Source: Prochlorococcus sp. AG-409-I11
Lineage (GTDB): Bacteria > Cyanobacteriota > Cyanobacteriia > PCC-6307 > Cyanobiaceae
Length of the DNA: 48,195 nucleotides
Reading direction: 5' to 3'
Assembly: GCA_003215725.1 (NCBI GenBank)
Contig: QCJX01000009.1
Span: 1-48,195 of the forward strand
The notes under the pieces were generated by a model. That model saw nothing but the letters and a program-made list of their open reading frames with translations, did no database searches and was not told where the DNA came from. This document shows positions 37,254 through 46,876 of the stretch, in pieces. The position numbers were made by a program, and so were the translations under genes. Each line of letters begins with the position of its first letter. Position 1 is the first letter of the stretch.

Positions 37254-37299
37254 ATAATGCGAAAAGAAAAAAATAAAGCAATCAACCATCCAAACTTTT

Positions 37300-37590
37300 A
37301 TGACTCTTGATTCAAACAGGATCAAGGAATTGAAAAATTCCTTTTCTGAACGTATTTATATTCAGGTTGAGAAATGGAACTTGTATTTAGGAGACGCTGG
37401 CTTGGCTGAAGCCCTAGCTCTTGAGTGCAATGCATACCTTGATCAGGGTGCAAGCAAGGCTGCTAGACAAGCTCTTGAGTCCGTACAAGTTAAATTCGCC
37501 GGAGGTAGCACTCATTTGCCATTGGCTCGATTGATTCCTCCTGATCAAATTTTTGATCTTGAAGAGATTTTGGAACCCTATTGCAATTAA
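37300..37590 (+). CDS. Conserved cyanobacterial protein, DUF3181-like
   Basis: A 96-residue soluble, mostly helical protein. The IYIQVEKWNLYLGDAGLAEAL block, the VQVKFAGGSTHLPLARLIP region and the EEILEPYC end match what I remember of DUF3181. Function unknown. It is flanked by other small genes on the same strand (47-nt gap before, 24-nt gap after), so a small operon is likely. Confidence 0.85.
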   Translation: MTLDSNRIKELKNSFSERIYIQVEKWNLYLGDAGLAEALALECNAYLDQGASKAARQALESVQVKFAGGSTHLPLARLIPPDQIFDLEEILEPYCN

Positions 37591-37614
37591 GGTTGTTTTA
37601 CTTACTAAAGCGAT

Positions 37615-37878
37615 GTGCTAATTATCGAGGTCACCAATGCTCGAGAGGTGATCAGAAAGCGTGTAGGTCTATTAGGCGAAAGACTTATAGGCAAAGTAGT
37701 TGATGCAGAGGCACATGTCGAAAAAGCTTTAATGCAGGAGATGGAAATCGCATTCCAAGAATTTGGCATAGAAGCCAAAATTGTTTCTGTTGATGGACCT
37801 AGATTGGCTAGTCAAAAGTATTTGCAAGTTCCTATTCAGATACGTGAGGAGCGTGATGTATTCATTAAAGATGAATAA
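37615..37878 (+). CDS. Conserved hypothetical protein
   Basis: An 87-residue soluble alpha/beta protein starting at GTG 37615 (MLIIEVTNAREVIRKRVG). A long helix covers residues about 20-50, followed by EFGIEAKIVSVDGPR. I do not recognise the family, though the pattern of conserved-looking charged residues is that of a real gene. Its 3' end overlaps the opposite-strand murJ tail by 14 nt. Confidence 0.75.
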   Translation: MLIIEVTNAREVIRKRVGLLGERLIGKVVDAEAHVEKALMQEMEIAFQEFGIEAKIVSVDGPRLASQKYLQVPIQIREERDVFIKDE

Positions 37879-39472
37879 CTTTCTTGCGAAACATAATTAT
37901 TAAATCCTTCACTTCTTTAATGTTAAGCCAATTAGCTATTAGACAAAAGATCAAAATACTTGTAGCACTTGAAAACATAATTTCAATGAATAGTTGTATT
38001 TCACTATCACCCCAGCCTACATATATATGCATTAACCACGCTCCTAATCCAGAGATAATTCCTGCAACAAGAAGTTTAAAACTATCGATAGCCAACGAAT
38101 AGATTGGAATGCCTTTTAATTTTTTATTTAACTGTAAAATTAATGTTAAACAAGTGAAAAAATTCACTCCAACTGTTGCTAGCACCAGCCCTGGTGCTCC
38201 AAAATTAAAAGGTAATTGATTCCCCCATGGGCTAGGTCCTCCAACTAATAACCAATCAAAAATAATATTGAGTATTATTCCTATTAAAGAAAGATGAAAA
38301 GGCGTTTTGCTATCTCCGATTGCATAGAAAACACGGACTAATAAATCTCTACAAAGATAAGCAGGCATTCCTAGACCATATGCAACAAGCAAGATTCCAA
38401 CAAGGTTTACTGCTGTTTGGTCAAAAGCACCTCTTGAGTAAACTAGAGAAACAATGGGTGTACCAAGAGAAATAAAGATTGCACCTAAGGCAATCATGCT
38501 TGCCAATGAAAGCATAATCCCTTGTTTAATTCTACTTATAAGCTCAGGCTGACTTTTAGGTTTTGTAAGTTTAGAAAACGTTGTTAGTAATGGAATTAGT
38601 AATGCATTAGAGATTAGGCCTAAGGGGGCTTGTATTAGAAAGTTTGCATAACTTAGCCCTGCCGCAGCTCCTAATATTTCTGACGCAAAAAAAAGATCTG
38701 TGAAGACGTTGATTTGCAACATTCCGGAAGAAAAAGTAGCTGGACAAATGATTGACCAAACTTCTTTCACACCTGGATGATTCCAATCAAAATTTAATTT
38801 AATTCTTGCCAGACCTTTTTTTAATAAAACGGGTATTTGAATTATCAATTGCAGTAATGCACCAATTAAGGTTGCAGATGCAATTAGCACACCACCTTTT
38901 AAGGCTAAATTAATTGAATTAACTTGTGTACTTTCTTGCTCCCAAAAGATGAAAACTGAACCAATTAAAACAAAACTGGAAATTAATGGCGATATAGAAG
39001 GAATTAGGAATTCATCCATTGCATTTAGAGAGCCAAAGCCAAGCCCGATCATCCCTGCCAAGAAAGCAATAGGTGACATGATTTGAAGTTGAATTACAGC
39101 TATTTCATGGATCTGTGGAGTTAACCCTGGACCTACAATTTTGATAAGAGCATCTGCACAAATGAATAATATAAAGCTTAGAATTATTAGGATTAATCCT
39201 AATGTTGAGGCAATTGCTGAAAATATATATGGAGCTTCTTTTTTTTCTCTTTTACTTAAAACAGTTATCATTGCATTGTGAAAAGGTCCATTAATACCTC
39301 CTAGCAGGATCAAAAAAAATCCAGGTATGACATATGCATAGTTATACGCGTCATATGCTGCTCCTATTCCAAATGCGCTGGCTAGAACAAGTTGTCTAGT
39401 TAAACCTGCTAATTTGCTTAGAAGAGTCCCTATCGTGACAATTAAGGAAATATTTTTTAGAGATCTAGGCAT
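37865..39472 (-). CDS. murJ: Lipid II flippase MurJ (MviN family)
   Basis: Polytopic protein that flips lipid II across the inner membrane for peptidoglycan synthesis. 535 residues with about 14 hydrophobic segments. The N-terminal RSLKNISLIVTIGTLLSKLAGLTRQL fold (cited in part) and the LLVRVFYAIGDSKTPF motif near residue 380 mark the family. Convergent, with a 14-nt overlap, with the preceding small gene; divergent from sfsA. Confidence 0.94.
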   Translation of the reverse strand: MPRSLKNISLIVTIGTLLSKLAGLTRQLVLASAFGIGAAYDAYNYAYVIPGFFLILLGGINGPFHNAMITVLSKREKKEAPYIFSAIASTLGLILIILSFILFICADALIKIVGPGLTPQIHEIAVIQLQIMSPIAFLAGMIGLGFGSLNAMDEFLIPSISPLISSFVLIGSVFIFWEQESTQVNSINLALKGGVLIASATLIGALLQLIIQIPVLLKKGLARIKLNFDWNHPGVKEVWSIICPATFSSGMLQINVFTDLFFASEILGAAAGLSYANFLIQAPLGLISNALLIPLLTTFSKLTKPKSQPELISRIKQGIMLSLASMIALGAIFISLGTPIVSLVYSRGAFDQTAVNLVGILLVAYGLGMPAYLCRDLLVRVFYAIGDSKTPFHLSLIGIILNIIFDWLLVGGPSPWGNQLPFNFGAPGLVLATVGVNFFTCLTLILQLNKKLKGIPIYSLAIDSFKLLVAGIISGLGAWLMHIYVGWGDSEIQLFIEIMFSSATSILIFCLIANWLNIKEVKDLIIMFRKKVIHL

Positions 39473-39544
39473 GATTTAGCTCTTCCTTAATAAAATTATT
39501 TGTATTTATTTTTTGACCAGCTTTGCAAGATTGATTTGATTCTC

Positions 39545-40300
39545 ATGATAGGAAATTCAATTTTAAAATTTCCCTCTCTTCAAGAAGGAATTCTTCTAAA
39601 GAGATATAAGCGCTTCTTGGCGGATGTGGAACTAGCAAGCGGGGAAATCGTCACTGCTCATTGTGCCAATACAGGACCTATGACTGGGGTGTTGCATCCA
39701 GGAGGTCTTGTAAGGCTTCGCTATTGTCCATCACCTTCAAGAAAACTTTCATGGTCCTGGGAGCAGGCAGAGGTCGTCGAAGAAGATGGTTCTAGTTGTT
39801 GGGTAGGAATAAATACTTCTTTACCAAATAAAATTGTTCGGTTGGTAATTGAGCTTGGATATTTAAATGAGGAATTAGGTTCTATAGAAAAAATTCGTTC
39901 AGAAGTAACTTATGGTACTGATAGAAGAAGCCGCATTGATTTGCTTCTTTCCCCAGAAAAAACAAGCTTTGATCAACGTTCAATTTTTCTTGAAGTAAAA
40001 AATACAACGTGGAAGCAAGGTGAAATTGCTTTTTTCCCTGACACAATTACTGAAAGAGGTCAAAAACATCTAAATGAATTAATAAATGTTTTACCCAATT
40101 CACGGTCAGTGTTAGTGCCTTGTATTAGCCGAAGTGATGTTGTGGCTTTTTCTCCTGGGGATAGTGCTGATCCTATTTATGGGAATCTTTTTCGGAAAGC
40201 TTTGAAGGAGGGTGTTGAAGTTATCCCTTGTTGCTTTGGGTTTTACTCAGATTGCATTACCTGGGAAGGCAAGAGGCAAGTGAAAATAAATAAAAGCTAA
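39545..40300 (+). CDS. sfsA: SfsA family protein
   Basis: A 251-residue cytosolic protein: IGNSILKFPSLQEGILLKRYKRFLADVELASG at the start, AHCANTGPMTGVLHPG, and the GTDRRSRIDLLL and FLEVKNTT (nuclease-like D..ExK) motifs. E. coli SfsA affects sugar-fermentation gene expression, and the fold carries a restriction-like active site. The ATG at 39545 is chosen because the 15 codons upstream lie outside the conserved region. It does not share a transcript with murJ (divergent). Confidence 0.92.
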   Translation: MIGNSILKFPSLQEGILLKRYKRFLADVELASGEIVTAHCANTGPMTGVLHPGGLVRLRYCPSPSRKLSWSWEQAEVVEEDGSSCWVGINTSLPNKIVRLVIELGYLNEELGSIEKIRSEVTYGTDRRSRIDLLLSPEKTSFDQRSIFLEVKNTTWKQGEIAFFPDTITERGQKHLNELINVLPNSRSVLVPCISRSDVVAFSPGDSADPIYGNLFRKALKEGVEVIPCCFGFYSDCITWEGKRQVKINKS

Positions 40301-40344
40301 CAAGTAATTAGAAATAAGAAATTTTATTGCGGAAAAAAGATTTG

Positions 40345-40400
40345 GTAGCAACGATAACTAGGCAAGTTCCATTTTTGTCCCAGCTTGTGTTTGTACAAAC
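40345..40400 (+). promoter_or_regulatory. Candidate regulatory region of amt1
   Basis: A near-match to an NtcA box, GTA-N8-AAC (40345-40358), and a perfect palindrome GTTTGTACAAAC (40389-40400) lie 85-98 and 43-54 nt before the ATG. The second half-site of the NtcA box is degenerate and no TAN3T -10 sits at the expected 20-24 nt, so this is suggestive only. Confidence 0.3.
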
Positions 40401-40442
40401 TGACCTAATTGGTTCAGGCTTAAAAGCATCCTTAAATTTTCT

Positions 40443-41915
40443 ATGACTACTGCTATGCCATCGCCGACTAGGCGACGCAAGGCTCGTCTGCAGGAGGCAA
40501 GTCTTCTTGATGGGCCGATTCTTTTACTGAAAAGTATTAGAGGCTTCAGCTCCAATCGTTCTTTGATGTGGTTTGCATGTGTACCCATCGCGCTTTTTGG
40601 ATTAGGCCTTTTTAATCTCTCGGCGCATGCTGCTGAGATGCCCGAATTGAATGCTGCTTTCTTAGCTAACAATCTTTGGCTATTAGTAGCAACAATTTTG
40701 GTGATTTTTATGAATGCTGGTTTCGCGATGGTCGAAGCAGGTATGTGTCGCCAAAAGAATGCTGTCAATATTTTGGCTAAAAACCTTTTTGTCTTTGCGT
40801 TAGCTGTGACGGCATATTGGTTCATTGGTTATTCATTGATGTATGGCAATGCTGTCGCAGAAGGGTTCTTTTATTTCAATGGGCTTTTCTTTGACCCAGC
40901 AGTTACTCCTGAATTAATTGGTGAAGGTGGGTTAGTTCCTACAGTTGACTTTTTATTCCAGGCCGCATTCGCAGGAACTGCAGCGACAATTGTTTCTGGT
41001 TTAGTTGCTGAGCGAGTTAAATTTGGAGAGTTTATTGTTTTCTCTCTCATCCTTACAGGGTTTATTTACCCGGTTGCTGGAAGTTGGGAATGGAATGGTG
41101 GGTGGTTAAACACCTTTGGCAATGTTGAATTTATAGATTTTGCAGGCTCTTCAATTGTCCACTCTGTAGGGGCTTGGGCAGGACTTGTTGGAGCAATGCT
41201 TTTGGGACCAAGAATTGGAAAGTTTGTAAATGGTCAGGCGCAAGCTATGCCAGGTCACAATATGGCTATTGCAACTCTTGGTGCTCTAATCCTTTGGATT
41301 GGTTGGTATGGCTTTAACCCTGGTTCTCAATTAGCTATGGATCAATGGGTTCCTTATGTAGCTGTAACAACAACTCTGGCAGCTGCAGGTGGCGCAATTG
41401 GTGCAACAGTTGTTTCTACTTGGACTTCTGGGAAACCAGATTTGACAATGATTATTAATGGCATTCTTGCTGGCCTAGTAAGCATTACAGCAGGCTGTGG
41501 AAACCTCACATTGGCTGGTTCTTGGTTGGCAGGACTTGTTGGTGGTGTGATTGTGGTTTTCTCAGTTGCGGCCTTGGACTCTTTAGGTATTGATGATCCA
41601 GTAGGTGCCTTCTCTGTCCACGGAGTTTGTGGTATTTGGGGCACCTTGGTAATAGGCCTTTGGGGCTTTGATATACAAGGTGATGGTTCAGCACTTGGTC
41701 TTTTTGTTGGGGGTGGCTTTAGTCAGCTTTGGGTTCAATTTGTTGGCTGTGCAGCTTATGCAATTTGGACAGTAGTTACCTGTTGGTTGGCCTGGAAAAT
41801 CATAGGTGGATTCTTTGGAGGTATTCGTGTTAGTGAAAGTGAAGAGATTGAAGGCTTAGATATTGGAGAACATGGAATGGAGGCTTATCCAGACTTTGCT
41901 TCAGCTGGTAACTGA
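40443..41915 (+). CDS. amt1: Ammonium transporter Amt1
   Basis: A 490-residue channel-like ammonium transporter with a long Arg-rich N-terminal extension, then a first hydrophobic segment about residues 40-60 ending AHAAE (signal-like). It then has 11 TM helices with the Amt signature HSVGAWAGL (conserved His of the pore), GGAIGATVVSTW and DPVGAFSVHGVCGIWGT (second pore His). In Prochlorococcus amt1 is controlled by NtcA. Followed by a strong terminator; monocistronic. Confidence 0.96.
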   Translation: MTTAMPSPTRRRKARLQEASLLDGPILLLKSIRGFSSNRSLMWFACVPIALFGLGLFNLSAHAAEMPELNAAFLANNLWLLVATILVIFMNAGFAMVEAGMCRQKNAVNILAKNLFVFALAVTAYWFIGYSLMYGNAVAEGFFYFNGLFFDPAVTPELIGEGGLVPTVDFLFQAAFAGTAATIVSGLVAERVKFGEFIVFSLILTGFIYPVAGSWEWNGGWLNTFGNVEFIDFAGSSIVHSVGAWAGLVGAMLLGPRIGKFVNGQAQAMPGHNMAIATLGALILWIGWYGFNPGSQLAMDQWVPYVAVTTTLAAAGGAIGATVVSTWTSGKPDLTMIINGILAGLVSITAGCGNLTLAGSWLAGLVGGVIVVFSVAALDSLGIDDPVGAFSVHGVCGIWGTLVIGLWGFDIQGDGSALGLFVGGGFSQLWVQFVGCAAYAIWTVVTCWLAWKIIGGFFGGIRVSESEEIEGLDIGEHGMEAYPDFASAGN

Positions 41916-41934
41916 AGAAGTTTCTTTCTTTTAT

Positions 41935-41962
41935 AAAACCTGGCCTTTGGCCAGGTTTTTTT
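41935..41962 (+). terminator. amt1 terminator
   Basis: AAAACCTGGCC-TTT-GGCCAGGTTTT stem-loop with a following T run, 20 nt past the amt1 stop. Strong GC stem and U tract: a standard intrinsic terminator on the + strand. Confidence 0.93.
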
Positions 41963-42016
41963 CATTTTTTGGTGTTGACTAGATAGAGTCACTTAAAAGA
42001 TGAAGTTCAAAATGTT

Positions 42017-43234
42017 ATGGACACCCAAGCTTTTAAACGCTCTCTTCATCATTCCGACAGATATAACCGACGTGGGTTTGAGTCGCCAACAAAGAGAGCA
42101 CAAGCCTTAGAAAAGGCTTATCAAAGTAATCTCATTGCTTCTATTCGTGATAATGGATATCTCTTTGAACATGGAAGGTTAAGAGTAAAACTCGCTGAAG
42201 CTTTTGGATTTTGTTGGGGAGTAGAGAGAGCAGTTGCGATGGCTTATGAGACAAGAAGACATTATCCAACTGAAAGCATATGGATTACAAATGAGATTAT
42301 TCATAACCCCTCAGTTAATGATCATTTGAGGAATATGAATGTACGCTTTATATCTGCAGAAAATGGAGTGAAAGATTTTTCTTTAGTAGGTGCTGGGGAT
42401 GTAGTTATTCTTCCAGCTTTTGGTGCAACGGTGCAAGAGATGCAACTTTTGCATGAAAGAGGTTGCCATATTATTGATACAACTTGTCCATGGGTGTCTA
42501 AAGTTTGGCATACCGTTGAGAAACATAAGAAGCATACTTTTACCTCCATTATTCATGGGAAGGTTAAGCATGAAGAAACCCTCGCAACCAGTTCATTTGC
42601 AGGGACTTACTTAGTTGTTCTTGATCTTGAAGAGGCTCAGTTTGTAGCAGATTATATTTTGGGTAAAGGAAATCGTGATGATTTTCTTGCACATTTTGCA
42701 AAAGCTTCTTCCCCTGGGTTTGATCCAGATAGAGATCTACAAAAGCTTGGCGTAGCCAATCAAACAACAATGCTTAAGAGCGAGACAGAGGAGATAGGAC
42801 GTTTATTTGAAAATACAATGCTTAAAAAACATGGACCGAAGGAATTAAACGAACACTTCCTTGCTTTTAATACTATTTGTGATGCTACCGAAGAAAGGCA
42901 GGATGCAATGTTTTCTTTGGTAGATGAGACTCTTGACCTTTTGGTAGTAATTGGTGGTTTCAACTCATCAAATACAACTCACTTACAAGAAATTGCTATT
43001 AGTCGTGGAATTCGTTCATTTCATATAGATACGCCAGAAAGAATTGGTGAAGAAATGAATACCATTACTCACAAGCCATTAGGGCAAGAATTAATTAAAG
43101 AGGAGAATTTTTTGCCAGATGGTTTAGTTAGTGTAGGAATTACTTCTGGAGCATCTACGCCAGACCGTGTGGTTGAGCATGTTATTCATAAGCTAATGAA
43201 GCTTAGTGATAAGTCAATTTTAAGTAATCGCTAA
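42017..43234 (+). CDS. ispH: 4-hydroxy-3-methylbut-2-enyl diphosphate reductase (IspH/LytB)
   Basis: Last enzyme of the MEP isoprenoid pathway, giving IPP and DMAPP for carotenoids, chlorophyll tails and quinones. The 405-residue cyanobacterial/plant-type protein has the three cluster cysteines C66 (FGFCWGV), C157 (DTTCPWV) and C288 (NTICDAT). It has an N-terminal extension of about 55 residues and the long insert typical of the cyanobacterial type, between the second and third cysteine. Full length. Confidence 0.96.
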   Translation: MDTQAFKRSLHHSDRYNRRGFESPTKRAQALEKAYQSNLIASIRDNGYLFEHGRLRVKLAEAFGFCWGVERAVAMAYETRRHYPTESIWITNEIIHNPSVNDHLRNMNVRFISAENGVKDFSLVGAGDVVILPAFGATVQEMQLLHERGCHIIDTTCPWVSKVWHTVEKHKKHTFTSIIHGKVKHEETLATSSFAGTYLVVLDLEEAQFVADYILGKGNRDDFLAHFAKASSPGFDPDRDLQKLGVANQTTMLKSETEEIGRLFENTMLKKHGPKELNEHFLAFNTICDATEERQDAMFSLVDETLDLLVVIGGFNSSNTTHLQEIAISRGIRSFHIDTPERIGEEMNTITHKPLGQELIKEENFLPDGLVSVGITSGASTPDRVVEHVIHKLMKLSDKSILSNR

Positions 43235-43293
43235 TACATATGCTTTCAAATGGCTAATTATATTTTTTGATTTTTTAATTGATATGTTTTTTG

Positions 43294-43327
43294 AAAAAAA
43301 ATAAACCTTAAAAAGGGTAGTTTTTTT
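43294..43327 (+). terminator. Possible ispH terminator
   Basis: A7 on the left and T7 on the right surround a short ACC/GGT stem with a loop of A/T. Weak and imperfect, 60 nt after the ispH stop. Confidence 0.3.
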
Positions 43328-43420
43328 GAAAGTACTTGTTTAACTGTTACCTTCTGCTCCTTTGCGCCTAAAGAGCATTTATATCCTTGAACATCTAATA
43401 TAAGCCGATAGTGATTATTT

Positions 43421-44002
43421 ATGATGACTGAAGCTGACAGTTCAAGGCCCGTTGACTCTTCGTCGGATTTATCTCCTCAGTTGAATACAACCGCGGCTCC
43501 GCAGAAGGTAGAAGTGGTTGTTGAAAGCCCTTCTTCTCAAGGTGAGATCAACATTACAGCTGAATTAGCGATCTTTGTTTTGCGCCTAGTTTTTTGTGTC
43601 ATGATGATTCACCATGGCCTTGAGAAATTCAATGATCCGCAAGGTTTTTCAGAGTTCGTAGTTGGTAAGTATTTTGGATTCTTACCTGGTAATCCAGTCG
43701 TTTGGACTTTTGCTGCGGCTGCGACTCAAATTGTTTGTCCACTTGGTTTGGCAATAGGACTTTTACCTAGATTATCTGCCTTGGGTCTGTTATCAACAAT
43801 GGTATTTGCTGTTTATTTTCATTTATTAGATACAGGTTTAGAAGGGTTCCCTTTGGCAGTTGTGGAAGCTCATAATTATGCGTTTGAATTATCTGCAATA
43901 TATGCTGTTATTTCCTTTTATTTTGTATGTGCTGGTCCAGGTAGATTATCAGCTTTTAGAAAAACTAATAGAATAACTTACTATCCTAAGAGCAATAATT
44001 GA
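43421..44002 (+). CDS. DoxX-family membrane protein
   Basis: A 193-residue protein with a soluble, Ser/Pro-rich N-terminal tail of about 45 residues. Four TM segments follow (about 48-66, 92-110, 119-133 and 151-170), with MMIHHGLEKFNDPQGFSEF and GLLPRLSALGLL. This is the DoxX layout. Related proteins are quinone- or redox-linked, but the substrate here is unknown. Single + gene in a 186-nt AT-rich gap after ispH; convergent with purH. Confidence 0.85.
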   Translation: MMTEADSSRPVDSSSDLSPQLNTTAAPQKVEVVVESPSSQGEINITAELAIFVLRLVFCVMMIHHGLEKFNDPQGFSEFVVGKYFGFLPGNPVVWTFAAAATQIVCPLGLAIGLLPRLSALGLLSTMVFAVYFHLLDTGLEGFPLAVVEAHNYAFELSAIYAVISFYFVCAGPGRLSAFRKTNRITYYPKSNN

Positions 44003-44059
44003 TATAAAACAATCAGGTGTAAATAGCTCATCTTAAAATTGGATATTAACTTAGCAATT

Positions 44060-44109
44060 ATTTCCTTCACTAAAGAAATTCATTAAATTATTTCTTTAGT
44101 GAAGGAAAT
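44060..44109. repeat. Perfect 20-bp hairpin at the purH 3' end
   Basis: ATTTCCTTCACTAAAGAAAT and its exact complement flank a 10-nt loop. The right arm covers the last codons and stop of purH. There is no T run in either direction, so it is longer and different from a standard terminator; it could stabilise or process the 3' end of purH or DoxX transcripts. Confidence 0.7.
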
Positions 44110-45652
44110 GACGTTTACCTGTGAAAACCATTGAGATGCCAAGTTCATCACAAGCTTCTATTGAAGATTGATCTCTAATACTTCCACCAGGTTGAATAAT
44201 TGCTTTAATTCCATGCTTACCTGCAAGCTTCACTGTGTCATCAAATGGGAAAAAACCGTCACTAGCCAGAACTCCTCCATTAGATTTTTCCCCTGCTGAT
44301 TGCAGTGCTATCTCTGCTGATCCCACTCTATTCATTTGGCCAGCACCAATGCCAATAGTTTGATTATTTGAGGCGATAACAATTGCATTAGATCTAACAT
44401 GTCTTACAACCTTCCAAGCAAAAGATAGGTCTAGGGCTTCTTGCGATGTAGGAGATCGTTTTGTCTTTAATTCCCAGTGAGTGGAATCAATAATTTCATC
44501 ATCTTGTTCTTGTATCAAAAGACCACCAAGAATACTTCTAATATTGTTTCTTTCGGCTTTATCTATCGCTGATGGAGAGAGTTGAAGTAAGCGTAGATTC
44601 TTTTTCTTTGAAAGAATTTCTAGTGCTTCTTTATTAAAGTCAGGTGCAACTACACATTCGAGAAAAAGACTTGTTAATTCATTTGCAGTAGGAGCATCTA
44701 CATCAAAATTCATCGCGACAATTCCTCCAAATGCGCTTGTTCTGTCTCCATCTAATGCCCTAGTCATAGCTATAGATTTGGAATCATTTGTCGCGACTCC
44801 ACAAGGATTGGTGTGCTTAACAACTACAGCAGCATTCTGCTTGGCAGGATTTTTTCCTGAAGAGCCAAAACCAAATTCACGAACTGTTGAAAGTGCTGCT
44901 TCAAGATCAAGAAGATTATTAGTACTTAGTTCTTTTCCTTGTAATTGTTTTGCGCCCCCCCATCCTTGAGTGCTCGAGCTATACCAACATGCAGATTGAT
45001 GAGGGTTTTCTCCATAACGTAATTGCTGTTTAATATTTATAGCTTGAAGCCATGGTGATTCCTTAGCAGAAGATTGTTTGTCCATCCAATTGCTAATGGC
45101 GATATCGTATGAAGCCGTATGTTGAAATGCTTCTAGAGCAAATTGCTTACGAAGTTCTGGAGTAACTTGATTTACTTCCAAGGATTGCAAGAACAATTGA
45201 TATTGATCTGGTCTAGTTAGAACGACAACATGAGAATGATTTTTAGCAGCAGCACGAACCATTGCGGGGCCACCGATATCTATTTGCTCGATAGCAGTTT
45301 CAAATTTGACATTTGGGTCCTCCACTGTCTCTTTGAACGGGTATAAATTGACCACTACTAAATCAATCTCATAGATCTTATTTTTTTCTAGATCTGATTT
45401 ATGGGAAGGATTATTTCTTTTCGCAAGTATTCCACCATGAATTCTGGGGTGAAGTGTTTTGACTCTTCCTTCTAAAATTTCTGGAGATCCTGTGTAATCA
45501 GCTACGCGAGTAACTTCAATACCTTCTTGCTCTAGAAGTTTGGCAGTGCCACCACTAGAAAGTAATTGAAAACCATGAGCAGTTATAAGAGCTTTTGCTA
45601 AGGGTACTAAACCATTTTTGTTTGAAACACTTAATAAGGCAGTTGGAGCCAT
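44096..45652 (-). CDS. purH: Bifunctional AICAR formyltransferase / IMP cyclohydrolase
   Basis: Catalyses the last two steps of purine synthesis to IMP. 518 residues: N-terminal MGS-like cyclohydrolase ([30 protein letters not shown]) and C-terminal AICAR transformylase ([18 protein letters not shown]). Ends [12 protein letters not shown], typical of PurH. Divergent from the esterase gene, convergent with DoxX. Full length. Confidence 0.97.
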   Translation of the reverse strand: MAPTALLSVSNKNGLVPLAKALITAHGFQLLSSGGTAKLLEQEGIEVTRVADYTGSPEILEGRVKTLHPRIHGGILAKRNNPSHKSDLEKNKIYEIDLVVVNLYPFKETVEDPNVKFETAIEQIDIGGPAMVRAAAKNHSHVVVLTRPDQYQLFLQSLEVNQVTPELRKQFALEAFQHTASYDIAISNWMDKQSSAKESPWLQAINIKQQLRYGENPHQSACWYSSSTQGWGGAKQLQGKELSTNNLLDLEAALSTVREFGFGSSGKNPAKQNAAVVVKHTNPCGVATNDSKSIAMTRALDGDRTSAFGGIVAMNFDVDAPTANELTSLFLECVVAPDFNKEALEILSKKKNLRLLQLSPSAIDKAERNNIRSILGGLLIQEQDDEIIDSTHWELKTKRSPTSQEALDLSFAWKVVRHVRSNAIVIASNNQTIGIGAGQMNRVGSAEIALQSAGEKSNGGVLASDGFFPFDDTVKLAGKHGIKAIIQPGGSIRDQSSIEACDELGISMVFTGKRHFLH

Positions 45653-45715
45653 GGGGCAAGATTAAGAAGGTCATTCTCTAGGCCAACTTACGTACCTAAG
45701 ATGAAAATTGCTTGA

Positions 45716-46321
45716 ATGAATAATGAACTGATCTACTTGGGGCCAACTCTCCCCTCACATCGTTTGGTTCTTTTGCATGGCTGGGGCGCAGATGCAGAGG
45801 ATTTAATCCCTTTAGGTGAATTGTTAATTGATTCTAATGTCAGGAAGTTTGAATTAATTTCACTGCGTGCTCCTCACAATCATCCTCAAGGCATTGGTCG
45901 TCAGTGGTATGGATTGTTTCCACCTGATTGGGATGCAGTGCCATATGAAAGAAGTTGCTTACGTAAGCGTTTAAGAGCTTTGGCTACAGATCAAGTCCCT
46001 TTAGAAAAGACTGTTTTGTTAGGTTTTTCACAAGGTGGAGCAATGGCTTTGGCCAGTGGTTGTGATTTGCCTTTGGCTGGAGTTATAGGTTGCAGTGCTT
46101 ATCCACATCCAAACTGGTCACCATCAAAAACAAGACCACCTGTTTTTCTGACACATGGAATATTTGATGAAGTAGTACCTTTGACAGCTTCTGAGAAAAT
46201 TATTGACCAATTGAAAGAGGATAAATTAGAAGTTCAACTTGAGAAATTTAAAGGTGGTCATGAGATACCTAGCCAAATTGTTCCTTCTTTAATTCAAGTA
46301 TTAAATAAATGGTTGAATTAA
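45716..46321 (+). CDS. Alpha/beta-hydrolase, carboxylesterase/phospholipase type
   Basis: A 201-residue serine hydrolase: HGWGADAEDL oxyanion region near residue 21, nucleophile S105 in LLGFSQGGAMAL, Asp in THGIFDEVVP (about 154) and His in GGHEIPSQ (about 184). It matches the bacterial carboxylesterase/acyl-protein thioesterase-like family (DUF/YpfH type). No signal peptide. Substrate unknown. Convergent with DUF3155, with a 15-nt gap. Confidence 0.87.
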   Translation: MNNELIYLGPTLPSHRLVLLHGWGADAEDLIPLGELLIDSNVRKFELISLRAPHNHPQGIGRQWYGLFPPDWDAVPYERSCLRKRLRALATDQVPLEKTVLLGFSQGGAMALASGCDLPLAGVIGCSAYPHPNWSPSKTRPPVFLTHGIFDEVVPLTASEKIIDQLKEDKLEVQLEKFKGGHEIPSQIVPSLIQVLNKWLN

Positions 46322-46336
46322 TTGATGAATAACAAT

Positions 46337-46705
46337 TTAAACAAATGCATATTCGTACTCTTCGATTTCTTCCCAATCATCTGCTGTAAGTTCAAGTCCT
46401 TCAAACATAAGTGCTTCACCAACAGCATCAACAATTAATCTTAGAGATGGGAAGAGAAAGTGATTTTCTTCGGCATATTGAGCACTAAATAATCCTTTCT
46501 CACCCCAAAAGAACCTATCAGTTGTGTGTTCATTTCGACGCACATTAAGAATCGCAGGGGAGTGCAACCCTGATTCAGCTATATAACGTCGAGCAGCTGT
46601 AACAGGTTTGTGTTGGCCTGTTTCTAAATGAAAAGTTGGTACATGTGCTAACACCCTTTGTCCTGCCAATCTTCTTCTACTGATCCGCTTGCGTTTTTTG
46701 GACAT
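46337..46705 (-). CDS. Small conserved cyanobacterial protein, DUF3155-like
   Basis: A 122-residue protein with a very basic N-terminus (MSKKRKRISRRRLAGQRVL) and an acidic C-terminus (ADDWEEIEEYEYAFV). The middle RNEHTTDRFFWGEKGLFSAQ and EENHFLFPSLR segments match my memory of DUF3155. No TM. Basic ends like this often bind nucleic acid, but that is inference. Transcribed towards the esterase gene. Confidence 0.85.
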   Translation of the reverse strand: MSKKRKRISRRRLAGQRVLAHVPTFHLETGQHKPVTAARRYIAESGLHSPAILNVRRNEHTTDRFFWGEKGLFSAQYAEENHFLFPSLRLIVDAVGEALMFEGLELTADDWEEIEEYEYAFV

Positions 46706-46876
46706 GAATAAAACTCCTAAAGGCGTAAGAAAGTAAAAGAATTGAGACAGAAAAGAAAATCGTTAAAAACTCTCTAGCCATGCATGCATGACACGAGAAT
46801 CCAAACGCCTAAATATTGGCGAGATGTGAGATGAAATTGTCGTAAGAAAAATCCCCGACTAAAACCAATCTCAAAA

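Noticed and set aside
40358-40825. 155-codon minus ORF opposite the amt1 start
   Set aside because: Antisense to a clear transporter; its frame ends inside the amt1 promoter.
46779-46790. CATGCATGCATG as a HIP1-like or regulatory repeat
   Set aside because: HIP1 is GCGATCGC. This is a short alternating palindrome occurring once, so it cannot be interpreted.
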